The notes under the pieces are model-generated. The model searched no databases, was not told the origin of the DNA, and saw only the letters and a program-made list of their open reading frames with translations. A stretch of DNA of 64,000 nucleotides from Stomoxys calcitrans. Its lineage: Eukaryota > Arthropoda > Insecta > Diptera > Muscidae. The translations under genes were made by a program, and so were the position numbers. The number at the start of each line of letters is the position of its first letter. Position 1 is the first letter of the stretch. The DNA is taken from the NCBI RefSeq assembly GCF_963082655.1, contig NC_081552.1:120764907-120828906 (forward strand). The letters run 5' to 3'. Below, one piece after another: positions 1 through 10,703 of this stretch.

Positions 1-23
1 TTGCAATTGTGTGTCTGTCCTAC

Positions 24-169
24 CTTAGATTCGATATTGCTATATCTAGTCCATTGCTCTTGTGTAAATTTGCATAGTTCCGTTTCTTTCAGTGTATTTT
101 TGATTTCTCCCTCAATGTTGCCAGGCTCTTCCTTTACTGCTCTGATGGTGCTATGACTCTCCCGTATTT
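24..169 (-). other. Candidate internal coding exon, host gene unknown
   Basis: On the minus strand a long pyrimidine-rich tract (about 171-195) ends in CTGTAG at 170-171. It is followed by 146 bases open in one frame. The segment ends TCTAAG and is followed by GTAGGA, a good 5' splice site (GT at 22-23). The encoded 48 codons are acidic and lysine-rich (for example KEEPGNIEGEIKNTL) and match no family I recognise. The exon begins after one base of a split codon and ends on a codon boundary. It is the only place in the window where open frame, acceptor and donor agree. It could still be chance or a transposon exon. The downstream exon would lie beyond position 1. Confidence 0.35.
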
Positions 170-251
170 CTACAGTAAGAGAAAATGAAAAAACACCAAT
201 CGCATGCAAATCAAATCAGGCTACAGAAGCAGTTCACAACAAAAACTACTA

Positions 252-1203
252 TTGGGTTGCCTAAAAAGTAATTGCGGATTTTTTAAAAGAAAGTAAATGC
301 ATTTTTAATAAAATTTTGAATGAACTTTAATCAAATATATAATTGCCATTTTGTTCGATAACCTTTTGCCATCTTCCTGGCAAATTTAGTATTCCACGCT
401 CATAGAACTTCTGGCCTTTATCTGCAAAAAAACTGAACCAAATGCGATTTTATAGCGTCATCATTGCCGAAAGTTTTACCATTTAAGGAGTTCTGCAAAG
501 ATCGAAATAAATGGTAGTCTGATGGTGCAAGGTCAGGGCTATATAGTGGATGCATTAAAAGTTCCCAGCCAAGCTCACTCAGTTTTTGGCGAGTGACCAA
601 AGATGTGTGCGGTCTAGCGTTGTCCTGGTGGAATATGACACCTTTACGATTGACCAATTCTGGTCGCTTCTCCTTGATGGCTCTATTCAATTTGTCCAAT
701 TGTTGACAGTAAACATCCGAATTAATCGTTTGATTCCTTGGAAGCAGCTCAATATATACCACACCCTTCCAATCCCACCAAACAGACAGCATAACCTTCT
801 TTTGGTGGATATCAGCCTTTGAAGTGGTTTGAGCTGGTTCACCATGCTTGGACCATGATCGTTTTCGACTAACGTTGTTGTAAACAATCCATTTTTCATC
901 TCCAGTTATGATTCGTTTTAAAAATGGATCGAATTCATTGCGTTTAAGGTGCATATCACAAGCGTTGATTCGGTTTGTTAAATGAATTTCTTTCAATACA
1001 TGTGGTACCCATATTACAATTGACGCCAAACAAACAAATTTAAACAAAATTTCGCGCACTTTTTTCTAAAGCAAGCTAAAAGTAACAGCTGATAACTGAC
1101 AGAAAAAAGAATGCAATTACAGAGTCACAAGTCGTTGAAAAAAATTGTCAACGCCGACTATATTACTACTATATTACCGACAATTACTTTTTGGGCAACC
1201 CAA
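252..1203 (-). mobile_element. Mariner element 1, internally deleted, paired TIRs and TA target duplication
   Basis: Terminal inverted repeats TTGGGTTGCCTAAAAAGTAA (252) and its complement ending at 1203 differ at one base in the outer 20. TA dinucleotides flank both ends (250-251, 1204-1205). At 952 bp it is shorter than the usual 1.3 kb, because the N-terminal DNA-binding half of the transposase gene has been deleted. The transposase-like frame is on the minus strand. It cannot be autonomous, but both ends look suitable for mobilisation in trans. Confidence 0.9.
418..1059 (-). pseudogene. Mariner transposase, catalytic part only
   Basis: This 213-codon frame begins at a GTG and joins a few N-terminal residues (REILFKFVC) directly to the WVPH motif that normally lies about 120 residues in. 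The helix-turn-helix region is therefore gone. The catalytic core looks intact: ITGDEKW carries the first Asp, HQDNARPH the second, and SPDLAPSDYHLF the third. The spacing from second to third Asp is exactly 34 residues, the mariner D,D34D signature. The NVLVGKGPW-type C-terminal end is not seen; the frame stops at QFFCR. Upstream in the same frame is a TAG, so no normal start exists. It resembles the cecropia/HSMAR1-type group more than irritans, by eye. Confidence 0.85.
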
Positions 1204-1205
1204 TA

Positions 1206-1345
1206 AATCAGACAAACTCCACCTAGACAATGTAAATAGTTTACAAAGTGACTTGCAATGGCAAAGAAGGGGAACAATGCAATATGTTTTATGTGGGCAC
1301 CACTCGACGAAAACTGAAGATACGAATGGCTGAAAAAGCATCTCC
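1206..1345 (+). pseudogene. Penelope-like GIY-YIG endonuclease fragment
   Basis: The plus-strand frame reads IVYKVTCNGKEGEQCNMFYV then GTTRRKLKIRM. A Cys pair followed by YVGTT and KLK.R is the pattern of the GIY-YIG domain at the C-terminus of Penelope-like retroelements. Only this stretch is recognisable. The following residues to about 1475 stay open but do not look like the family. It starts directly beside mariner 1. The assignment rests on motif recognition only. Confidence 0.5.
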
Positions 1346-1519
1346 ATCGGTTGCAGCAAGAGTTATAGTTCGATTATTTACCGCCAAAGTAGTGAGCTTG
1401 AAAGAAGGAAGTCGAGCATTCACTGCCAGATTGTTCGAAGATACGGAAGGAATATTGCACAAGGACGAACTTTAATGGAGAAGCTTTTACAATCCTCTGA
1501 GTCGATGACATGGTACCAT
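1346..1519. other. Unassigned short spacer
   Basis: An open plus frame continues to 1475 (ending EDTEGILHKDEL) without a family I recognise. It separates the Penelope-like scrap from LINE-alpha copy A. The final KDEL is probably coincidence, as there is no signal peptide or gene context. Confidence 0.3.
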
Positions 1520-2308
1520 GGTATCCACAATACGTTCCATGGTTTTGAGTAAAAAGGAAGTAAGGCTGGCTTATAGGTCTGTAGGCCTTTGGTTTAGGAT
1601 AACTTACCTTGCCGGGCTCCTCCAGCTTCTCAAGGCTTCCTTGACCATTAGTTTCCGTTATGATAAACTTTCGATCAACCTCATTATTCCAAGACTCCGG
1701 TGTCTCCATGAGTCCCGTCGTATTCTGTGAAAAATGTGTTTACATCAAAAGCCTCAACATGTCCTCCGTTGTCTGTGCTCTCACCCATGTCGTCTATTAA
1801 CGATCAGTTTGCACATGGGTTTTGAAAGAAACTTTTTTATATAGGCAGCGTCATTAACGCTATTGACCTGGTCGCAGAAAAGCTTCCAGTAGGCACGTTT
1901 TACCGCTTTGGTAACCTTATTGTATTCCGTGAGCCGTGTGTAATACATATCCCAATATACTTCCGTTTTTTGCGACGTGCACTGTTATAAATTCTGCGGA
2001 CCTCTTACCCAATGTTGTAAATCTTCTCTCTAATCTTCTCTCCACTAGTGCAGTCATTGTTGCTGTTGACATTGTCGTCAATATCTTCTATGTTTGGACA
2101 ATCTAAATTATCTTGCCAAAGTCTTCTTTGAGTAGTCTTCCGAATTTTAGCCAGTTGGTTTTCAACTTATTACGGAAGCTTATCGGATTCCATACCGAAT
2201 GTTGCAATGGTCTGAAAAGGAATGAGTAGTTCTAGAGACCCTCCAATCCTGAACCTCATAGACTAGATTTTCCAAACAAATTGTCACATCTAAAAACTAC
2301 TCCCTAAT

Positions 2309-2632
2309 TCAACGTAGGTGGCGGTGTCGGAGAGATAGGCAAATAAAGTGAGGTATGCTCCACCGTCTCATCACTGTTGCATCCGACGTTGACAACTCTG
2401 TGGAAAAAATATAAATTAAATTTTTACGACAAATAACGCAGGTCCTCGGCCGTGTACCAGTACAAGCATTGAATAATTGGTAGTTGATATGGTTCAGTCC
2501 AGCAACTTTGTTCCGGGTCGTCCATGGCTCCTGAATTAAGGCAATATGAATCTTGCCCTTGCTGATTTTCTCCATCAGAGCGTGAGAAGCTGTTTCGCTT
2601 CGGTGGAGGTTTATCTGGATGGCCTCAATCAT
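2309..2632 (-). pseudogene. LINE-alpha ORF2 N-terminus, AP endonuclease fragment
   Basis: A frame of 107 codons starts IEAIQINLHRSETASHALME and contains KIHIALIQEPWTT and GTRPRTCVICRKNL. N-terminal QINL.....A followed by IQEPW is the start of the apurinic endonuclease domain of LINE ORF2, which nicks target DNA before reverse transcription. The frame breaks after about 85 residues, and the catalytic C-terminal SDH motif is not recoverable here. Confidence 0.75.
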
Positions 2633-3240
2633 TGGTCCTCCATGAGATGGGCTTCTTGGGAGCGGGTGATGGTCTTGTCGTCAGCTCCCTGTTCGTTAGA
2701 CCGCATTGAGTTTCCAGCACTGCATGATGCTTTAACATAAGAATCTTTGCCTTTCCTAGTCTTCCGAATCTTGAGAGTGTCATTAATGGTTCCATCAAGG
2801 GGTTCCTGTTCATTAGGCTGTTTGGAGTCTATCGTTCTTGCACTGCCTGAGGTTACAATTTTAGAATCTTTGTTATACCAGTCTGCCAAATCTTGAGTAA
2901 ATTTACTTCTTGGGAGTAGTTATGGTCGTTAGGTTATCGTCGGCTTCCTGTGCGTTAGGCGGCATTGAGCTCTCTGTCACTACACTGCCTGATGATTCAG
3001 CATAAGGATATTTGCCTATCCTAGACTTCCTAAACTTGATAAAGTTGTTGATGGTTCCGTCGTCGGGTCCCTGTTCGTTAGGCTGTGTTAGGTCTCTCGC
3101 CTCTGCACAGCCTGATGTTTTAGTGTTAGGATCTTTGCTTATCCTAGTCTTCCCAATATTAAGAGAGTCAGTGATTGTCTCGTCGTCCGCCCCCTGTCTT
3201 TTAGGCAGTATTGAGCGTCCCGCCACTGCACCGCCTGATG
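2629..3240 (-). pseudogene. LINE-alpha ORF1 segment with degenerate ~42-residue tandem repeats
   Basis: Two neighbouring minus frames (2629-2889 and 2903-3226) contain at least four and probably five copies of a unit like QPNEQGPDDGTIN..(K/R)K(T/S)R.GK. The DNA period is about 130 bp. Successive units start near 3226, 3094, 2965, 2835 and 2705. The units are acidic at one end and basic at the other. I do not know this repeat from other LINE ORF1 proteins. Confidence 0.6.
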
Positions 3241-3243
3241 GCT

Positions 3244-4041
3244 CTATATGAGGATACTTGTCTTCCCAATCTTGAAAAAGACGGTCATGGCCCCGTAGTA
3301 CGCCATCCCTTTAGTCCTAGTCAAACTTGTCACGTCGCCGTGACAAGATGCCCACCACAAGGGGAGTTCCTTCCTCCTTCTCCTCCCTGTGGAAACCTCC
3401 CATTTTTCCACGACCAAATCTTGGTTTTGCCTGTTTAGACTTCCATCATACGTTCCGACGTGAATTCGCCGCTCACATCCTTGATGAAGATCGTCGGCTT
3501 TGTGAGCTGTAGGGGGTGACTTTTTCTTCCTTGAGTGCTTGAAAGTGTGGAGATCATTTTCTTCTTTAGCGTTTGGCAGCGTTATGGTCTTCGGAAGATC
3601 TGATTTTCTTTCCAGCTTGCGTAGAAGTGCCTGAAATATTAGTTCTCTTCCTTGCAGACTCCAGCGCTTTCGCCCGATTGCGCTGCCAGTACACACTCCT
3701 TTTTCTCCTTCATCGTGCATCGGAGCTCTTTCTCGGACTGCTTGTGAGCTTAGTAAAGTTATCGCTCCCATCTGCTGTGATCCCGCTCATCTCTCGATAC
3801 AGCCGCGATGACTGTTTCGTTTACGCTGTCGCTGAGTGAATATGAATCGGAGAAGCCTCCCGGGGACGAACTGTTCATCCCTCTGGTGTATCCGTCTCTT
3901 CCGCATTTGTTGGTCTGACGACTGGTTGTGCGCTTGAAGCATTATTCTCGACTACAGGTGCCAAGGCACCCACACCTTTAGGGAGGACAACATGCTGCGG
4001 TCTGATGCCACCACCGCAGCTGTGGGGTCTTTGGCGTCCAT
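3244..4041 (-). pseudogene. LINE-alpha ORF1 N-terminal part
   Basis: The start is set by the ATG at 4041 giving MDAKDPTAAVVASDRSMLS, which is collinear with MDSKDPTPAVVVSGRSMLS at 46177 in the second element. After a frameshift the frame 3244-3771 continues with a basic, charged sequence (QAVRERAPMHDEGEKGVCTG). This is a nucleic-acid-binding ORF1 in other LINEs; no zinc knuckle is visible here. Confidence 0.6.
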
Positions 4042-4150
4042 TTTGAGCAAACTTCTGAAAGGCTCTCAATTTATTCGTAATAGGTACCTATTGTAGTGAT
4101 TTTTTTTCTTCGAGGAGCGAAATGAATACCCGTCCGCTCCACCCAACGAT

Positions 4151-4690
4151 TACTATTTGAAATTAGTCTTTCAAATGTTTGTGAATAAGGCTGTAGAACA
4201 ACTTGGAAGAACTTCTCAGAACATTCAATGGTATCTATAGACATATAAATATTGTAGTGGACATGGAAACTTTCGTCCGGTACTATAAGATCGGATCATA
4301 TTGAAGCATAAATGGAATTTCGGTTTAGTTGTAAAGTTCTCGTTCGACTATATAAATGTGTAAAAACTATAGAAAGGCCGTGTACGAACGGGTAGAGATA
4401 TCTCTTTGAAATTTTAAATAGTTAAAGCTGAGGTGTTAACGAGATCGTGTCCCCAGGTTGTCCGGGCGCCTTTTGGCAGGCCTTTAAAGATTTCTCCCAC
4501 TGTGCGTTGTTAAAAAAATCTTATTAAAATGTTGTCTTTAACAACGAATTGTTTGAAAATAGGCCTTAAGAAAAATTTCGTTGAAGTTTTCCTTCTAACA
4601 ACAAATTGTTAAATCCTCGATCACTGAGCTCGTCTCGAAAGAGAAACCAAACGAAAATTGTGAAATTTGTAAACAAATATTTATTGAATT
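4151..4690. other. Unassigned 0.5-kb spacer
   Basis: AT-rich with no open frame of note and no repeat I could match elsewhere in the window. The phrase AACAACGAATTGTT/AACAACAAATTGTT recurs at about 4540 and 4597 within short similar contexts. Confidence 0.3.
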
Positions 4691-4729
4691 TTTTTTTTAT
4701 ACCCACCACCATAGCTTAAGGGGTATCCA
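4690..4729 (+). repeat. Residual HINE-type 5' terminus
   Basis: TTTTTATACCCACCACCATAG followed by a GGGGTAT half (4691-4727) matches the first bases of the family-B element ends seen at 53103. Only about 35 bases remain, fused to LINE-alpha sequence. Confidence 0.5.
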
Positions 4730-5173
4730 GTCTCTAAGGACCGCGTCCACCCGGTACTGGTCTATGGATATGGAAGCCCCCTCGATGCATACCGCCAGTG
4801 TGTTCGTTTTGGCATCGAAGGATTCTTCTATTTTATGCACAACCCCGTGCAGGGCAGTCTCCGCCGACCTTCCCTTGACATAGACATGCTGTCTGTATTT
4901 GAGCAGTTCGCTGGAGGTTCTGCTCTTTATCATGGCGTCCACCATAGCTTAAGGGGTATCCAGTCTCTAAGGACCGCGTCCACCCGGTACTGGTCTATGG
5001 ATATGGAAGCCCCCTCGATGCATACCGCTAGTGTGTTCGTTTTGGCATCGAAGGATTCTTCTATTTTATGCACAACCCCGTGCAGGGCAGTCTCCGCCGA
5101 CCTTCCCTTGACATAGACATGCTGTCTGTATTTGAGCAGTTCGCTGGAGGTTCTGCTCTTTATCATGGCGTCC
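4708..5173. repeat. 233-bp direct tandem duplication
   Basis: 4708-4940 and 4941-5173 are the same 233 bases with a single difference (ACCGCCAGT versus ACCGCTAGT). The unit contains the residual HINE terminus plus LINE-alpha RT sequence. CCAC occurs at both breakpoints (GTCCAC and ACCCAC), suggesting microhomology. 233 is not a multiple of 3, so the RT frame is shifted. Confidence 0.95.
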
Positions 5174-5872
5174 ACAATGCGTTCCATGGTTATGAGTGGA
5201 AAGGACATAAGGTTTATGGGTCTGTAGGCCTTTGGTATCGCATAACATGCCTTGCCGGGCTTGGGTATAAACACCACCCTCGCTTCCTGCCAGTCTTTCG
5301 GAGTGTATGTAAGTCCTAGGCACGCTGTGAAAATATTGGCCAGATAAGGCCCCACATAATCTACCTCTTTCTGTAGTAACGCCGGAAATATCCCATCAGG
5401 TCCGAGTGACTTAAATGGTTCGAAGTTCCTCAAGGATTCCTTCACCATAAATTCCCTTATTATAAATCTTCGATCAACGTCATTATTACAAGACACCGCT
5501 GTCTCCGTGAGTCTCTTCGTATCCTGCGAAAAATAGGTTTTCATCAAAAGCCTCAACATTTCCTCCGTTGTCTCTGCTCTCATTTCCATGTCGACTACTA
5601 AAGATTCAGTTTCGGGTTTTTGAGAGAAATTTTTCATCTTGGCGGCGTCATTAACGCTATCGACCTCTTCGCAGAAAAGCTTCTAGGAGGCACGTTTTGA
5701 CGCTTTGGTAATCTTTTTGTATTCCTTAAGCCGTGTGTAATACACATCCTAATAAACTTCTGCTTTTTTACGACGTGCTCTGTTAAAAAGTCTGCGGACC
5801 TCTTTCCCAATATTGCATCCAGGTTTTTCTTGACCTTATTTCCTTTCCCGAGGAGGACAACTATCTTCGAAG
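4728..5872 (-). mobile_element. LINE-alpha copy B, RT fragment
   Basis: The minus frame 4930-5637 encodes the N-terminal half of a LINE reverse transcriptase: SLGPDGIFPALLQKE (finger region), VVFIPKPGKA, AYRPINLMSF and ERIVD, then RQHVYVKGRSAETALH. The segment is collinear with copy A (1520-2100). The catalytic YxDD part is absent because the copy is cut at a HINE terminus at 4727. The upstream part to 5872 carries the spacer between endonuclease and RT. Confidence 0.8.
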
Positions 5873-6160
5873 GACCCTTACAAGCCATAATTTTTGTCCA
5901 ATTTGGCTGATATCGGTCTATACCCTGATATAGCTCCCATGTAAACCGATCTCCCGATTTTAGTTTTTGAACCCTTACAAACCGTAATTTTTGTTCCACT
6001 CTGCTGAAGTTTTGCATGTGGTGTTCTGGTATGACTTCCAACAACTGTTCCAAGTACCGTCCAAATCGGTCTATAACCTGATATTGCCCCCATATAAACC
6101 GGTCTCTCGATTATCCTTGTTCGGTTCGTAGAAGCTTTAATTTGACGGTTTGCCGGAAGT
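5873..6160 (+). repeat. Diverged A/D-type tandem-repeat fragment
   Basis: Two imperfect units containing GATATAGCTCCCATGTAAACC (5925) and GATATTGCCCCCATATAAACC (about 6080) lie about 155 bp apart. This resembles family A but with replaced unit interiors (CTTACAAACCGTAATTTTTG). Neither terminus is present. Confidence 0.6.
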
Positions 6161-6184
6161 TTGGCATATAGAATAAAATTATGC

Positions 6185-7184
6185 CTAGCTGGACTGGGCC
6201 CGCTTCGCTGTGCTTTCTTTCACTTTCTTATTTTATCTAAGAATTATATCGGGATGGTCAGGAAAAAAGCCCTGTTTGGTGGTGCTGGTATGGCCTTTCA
6301 GCTATTTCGCCCCAATGTGGATATCATATTGGTACTCTATTCCCAAAACTCGTACTTTTGAGCCTTATATAGCTTTTGAGCCTTATATTACAGATATCGG
6401 ATTTGAGCCCCCTATTTGTCATAATCCACAAATATGTCCAGTTTGAAGGGTATGTAGGGTGGGACGGCCACCCACGCACGTAGGATTGGAAAAATATCAG
6501 TATCGATCTCTACTGTTAAATTCATTTTATTTGAGCCGCAATTGCAATTGGTATATTCATTCATTTCATTTGAGCCGCAATTGCAATTGGTTTAGGGGAA
6601 GTTTATGAGGTGACACTATCCCTAAAAACTTGGTCTCAACATTGCATATCAAATTCGCTTTCTACTTTCAAATACCTATCATTTGAGCCCCTTATTGCCA
6701 GAGTAGGCAAACATTGGCCGTTTGAGGGGAGTTTGGGGAGCGAACCCTGAAATGGTATCAGCATTGTGCTACCGCACGATTGTCTTCTGACACGTCCTTT
6801 CATTTGAAATCAGTATATTCTTGGTCGTCCTACAAGACCCAAAAGACAATTTATTTGAGTATTTTAATGCTGAAATCTTAATGTCCGGCTGAACGGCGGG
6901 ACGTAACCTAGATACTTGAATCCTTATGTCAACATAAGATTCGAACTCTAATGTCAAAGACCTATCGTTAAATTCCCATACTATCCCGATCGCACTACAC
7001 GTCCTATTTTAGGGTACTTAGTGGGTGGGCCGGTCCCAGACTCGGTCCCAAATGTATATATCAGATTCGTTGTCAACTTTCGAAGAACTTTCATTTTATA
7101 CCAGTTTTGTGACGCTGGACATTCATGTCCGTTTTGGCGTTGGAGAGGCCCCGTAGACACCTTGAACCAAATTCTTATAACAGA
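6185..7184 (+). repeat. Family C element, copy 1 (truncated)
   Basis: Begins CTAGCTGGACTGGGCCCGCTTCGC, the C terminus (consensus CTAGCTGACCCGGGCCCGCT). It then carries degenerate units built on TTTGAGCCCCATATTGCC and TTTGGATATCAAATTCG, as in the other C copies. The distal end (GGTTCAGCCGTTTCTGAGTC) is missing. No coding sequence. Confidence 0.7.
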
Positions 7185-7711
7185 CTAGCTGACCTGGGCC
7201 CGCTCCGCAGCCCCTTCTTCAACTTTATATGCAACAAAAGTTTCCTTGGAATATTTATTTTCCACAATTAAAGATTTTTTAGTAAAATACCATGCTACGA
7301 AAATAGTATATCGCTTGACTAACAGTTTAACAGTATAAGTGCCTTTATCTGAATCCCCTTATGATCTTTATAGGTCTACGAATTTAAGTTTGGATGTAAG
7401 GTGTACTCCCTGATAGTTGGCCCTGAAAAAATATCAGCATCGTGCTCTTCTCTAAAATACCATTTATTAAAACCCCATATTGCCATTGGCTTTAGAGGAG
7501 TTTACAGGATGAGGCGTTCCCCAAACACATGGCCCCAAAATAGGTTATCAAATTCGTTTTTTAATCTCAAATACCTTTCATTTGAGCCACATATTGGCAT
7601 GGTTAAAAATTTTTTCCTTTGGTGTGGTTTAGGAAAGGGGTGATGCCCTAAATACGTGGTCCTACATTTGGATATCAAATTCGTATTCTACTCCCAAATA
7701 CCTTTATTTGA

Positions 7712-9023
<1,312 letters not shown>

Positions 9024-9138
9024 CGGGGTTATTATGCACCATCTGTGAAAATTTCAAGAAAATCGGTTCAGCGTTTCTGAGTCTATAAGGAATACACAAA
9101 CATACAAACAAACAAACAAACAAACAAACACAAATTGA

Positions 9139-10179
9139 TTTTTATACCCTCCACCATAAGATGGGGGGTATACTAATTTCGTCATTCTGATTGTAACTAC
9201 TCGAAATATTCGTCTGAGACCCCATAAAGTATATATATTCTTGATCGTCGTGAAATTTTATGTCGATCTAGCCATGTCCGTCCGTCAGTCCGTCCGTCCG
9301 TCCATCCGTCCGTTTGTCTGTCGAAAGCATGCTAACTTCCGAAGGAGTAAAGCTAGCCGCTTGAAATTTTGCACAAATACTTCGTATTAGTGTAGGTCGG
9401 TTGGTATTGTAAATGGGCCATATCGGTCCATGTTTTGATATAGCTGCCATATAAACCTATCTTGGGTCTTGACTTCTTGAGCCTCTAGAGTGCGCAATTC
9501 CTATCCGATTGGAATGAAATTTTGCACGACGTGTTTTGTTACAATATCCAACAACTGTGCCAAGTACGGTTCAAATCGGTCCTTAACCTGATATAGCTGC
9601 CATTTAAACCGATCTTAGGTCTTGGCTTCTTGAGCCTCTAGAGGGCGCAATTCTTATCCAATTTGAATGAATTTTGGCACGTAGTATTTTGTTATGATAT
9701 CCAACAACTGTGCCATGTATGGTTAAAATCGGTTCATAACCTGATATAGCTGTCATATAAACAGATCTGGGGACTTGACTTCTTGAGCTTCTAGAGGGCG
9801 CAATTTCTATCCGATTTGCCTGAAATTTTGTACGACGGATTCTCTCATGGCCATTAACATACGTGTTTATTATGGTCTGAATCGGTCTATAGCCCGATAC
9901 AGCTCCCATATAAATCGATCTCTCTATTTTACTTCTTGAGCCCCCAAAGGGCGCAAATCTTATTTGAATTGGCGGACATTTTACACAGGTCTCCAACATA
10001 TAATTTAATTGTGGTCCAAACCGGACCATATCTTGATATCGCTCTAATAGCAGAGCAAATCTTTTCTTATATCACTTTTTGCCTATGAAGAGATGTGGGA
10101 AAAAAACTCTACAAATGCGCTCCATGGTGGAGGGTATATAAGATTCGGCCCGGCCGAACTTAGCACGCTTTTACTTGTT
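9139..10179 (+). repeat. Family A HINE-like element 1 (complete)
   Basis: 5' end TTTTTATACCCTCCACCATA, then a TATATATTCTTGATCGTCG block, a GTCC/GTCT tract (9276-9320), and 153-bp units containing GATATAGCTGCCATATAAACC. The subterminal repeat ATGGTGGAGGGTATA returns near 10125. The 3' palindrome TTCGGCCCGGCCGAA is followed by TTAGCACGCTTTTACTTGTT. This order is that of DINE-1/HINE elements. No protein is encoded. Confidence 0.85.
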
Positions 10180-10189
10180 ATATATAAGA

Positions 10190-10703
10190 CTAGCTGAGCC
10201 CGGTCCGCTCTGCTTCTCCCGATTATGCTATGTTGGAGAGGAATACGCTAAATTTGAAAATTTCTGCGTAATTGTGGTTGAAAATGTATTCCAATTTTCC
10301 TATGGATTTTTCTACACTCTTATTTAAACCCCACATTGCAATGGTCAGTAAAAGTCCTTCTTGGGGTGTGTTGGACCCCCAGAGACTTGGTCCCAAAAGT
10401 GAGAGTCAATTTCGAGCTCTATTTCCAAAGACATTTCATTTAAGATCCATTATGTCATGGTCGGTAAATATATCCGATTTGAGGGGTTTTATAGTGGTAG
10501 GGTGACCCACGAAACACTTAAATCTGCAATTGGATATCAGATTCGTTTTCTGCTCTCAAATACCTTTAATTTGAGTTCCATATTGTAGTGGTTGGTCTAT
10601 AAATCCGTTTGCCGGGTTTTGGGGGTGGACGGCTCTCCTAGGCATCCCACCCCAGAATTTGATACCAAATTTTTTGCTTTTAGATTTTTCCTATATTCCT
10701 GTA
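10190..10703 (+). repeat. Family C element, copy 3 (truncated)
   Basis: Begins CTAGCTGAGCCCGGTCCGCT and carries three diverged C units (TTTAAACCCCACATTGCAATGG at 10325). It is cut at 10703 where an A element begins. Confidence 0.7.

Larger units (their letters stand above)
1520..4150 (-). mobile_element. LINE-alpha copy A, decayed non-LTR retrotransposon
   Basis: Read on the minus strand it has, in order: a 5' end near 4150 (GGAGCGGACG context shared with the copy at 46378), ORF1 from the ATG at 4041 (MDAKDPTAAVVASDRSMLS), a tandem-repeat section of ORF1 (about 3230-2640), an AP-endonuclease N-terminus at 2632 (IQINLHRSETASHALMEKIS; ALIQEPWT), and RT N-terminal sequence down to about 1520. 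There it is cut inside the RT at the same motif (MERIVD region) seen in copy B. Many frameshifts and stops are present. The clade (LOA/Jockey-like) is inferred from motifs. Confidence 0.8.

Noticed and set aside
1374..1709. 111-codon minus ORF as a gene
   Set aside because: Only its middle (KPKAYRPIS) is LINE RT; the rest is out of frame or non-homologous. Treated as part of LINE-alpha copy A and its flank.
9098..9133. CRISPR-like short repeats (CAAACAAACAAA)
   Set aside because: Simple microsatellite at a family C terminus; no spacers, and the genome is eukaryotic.
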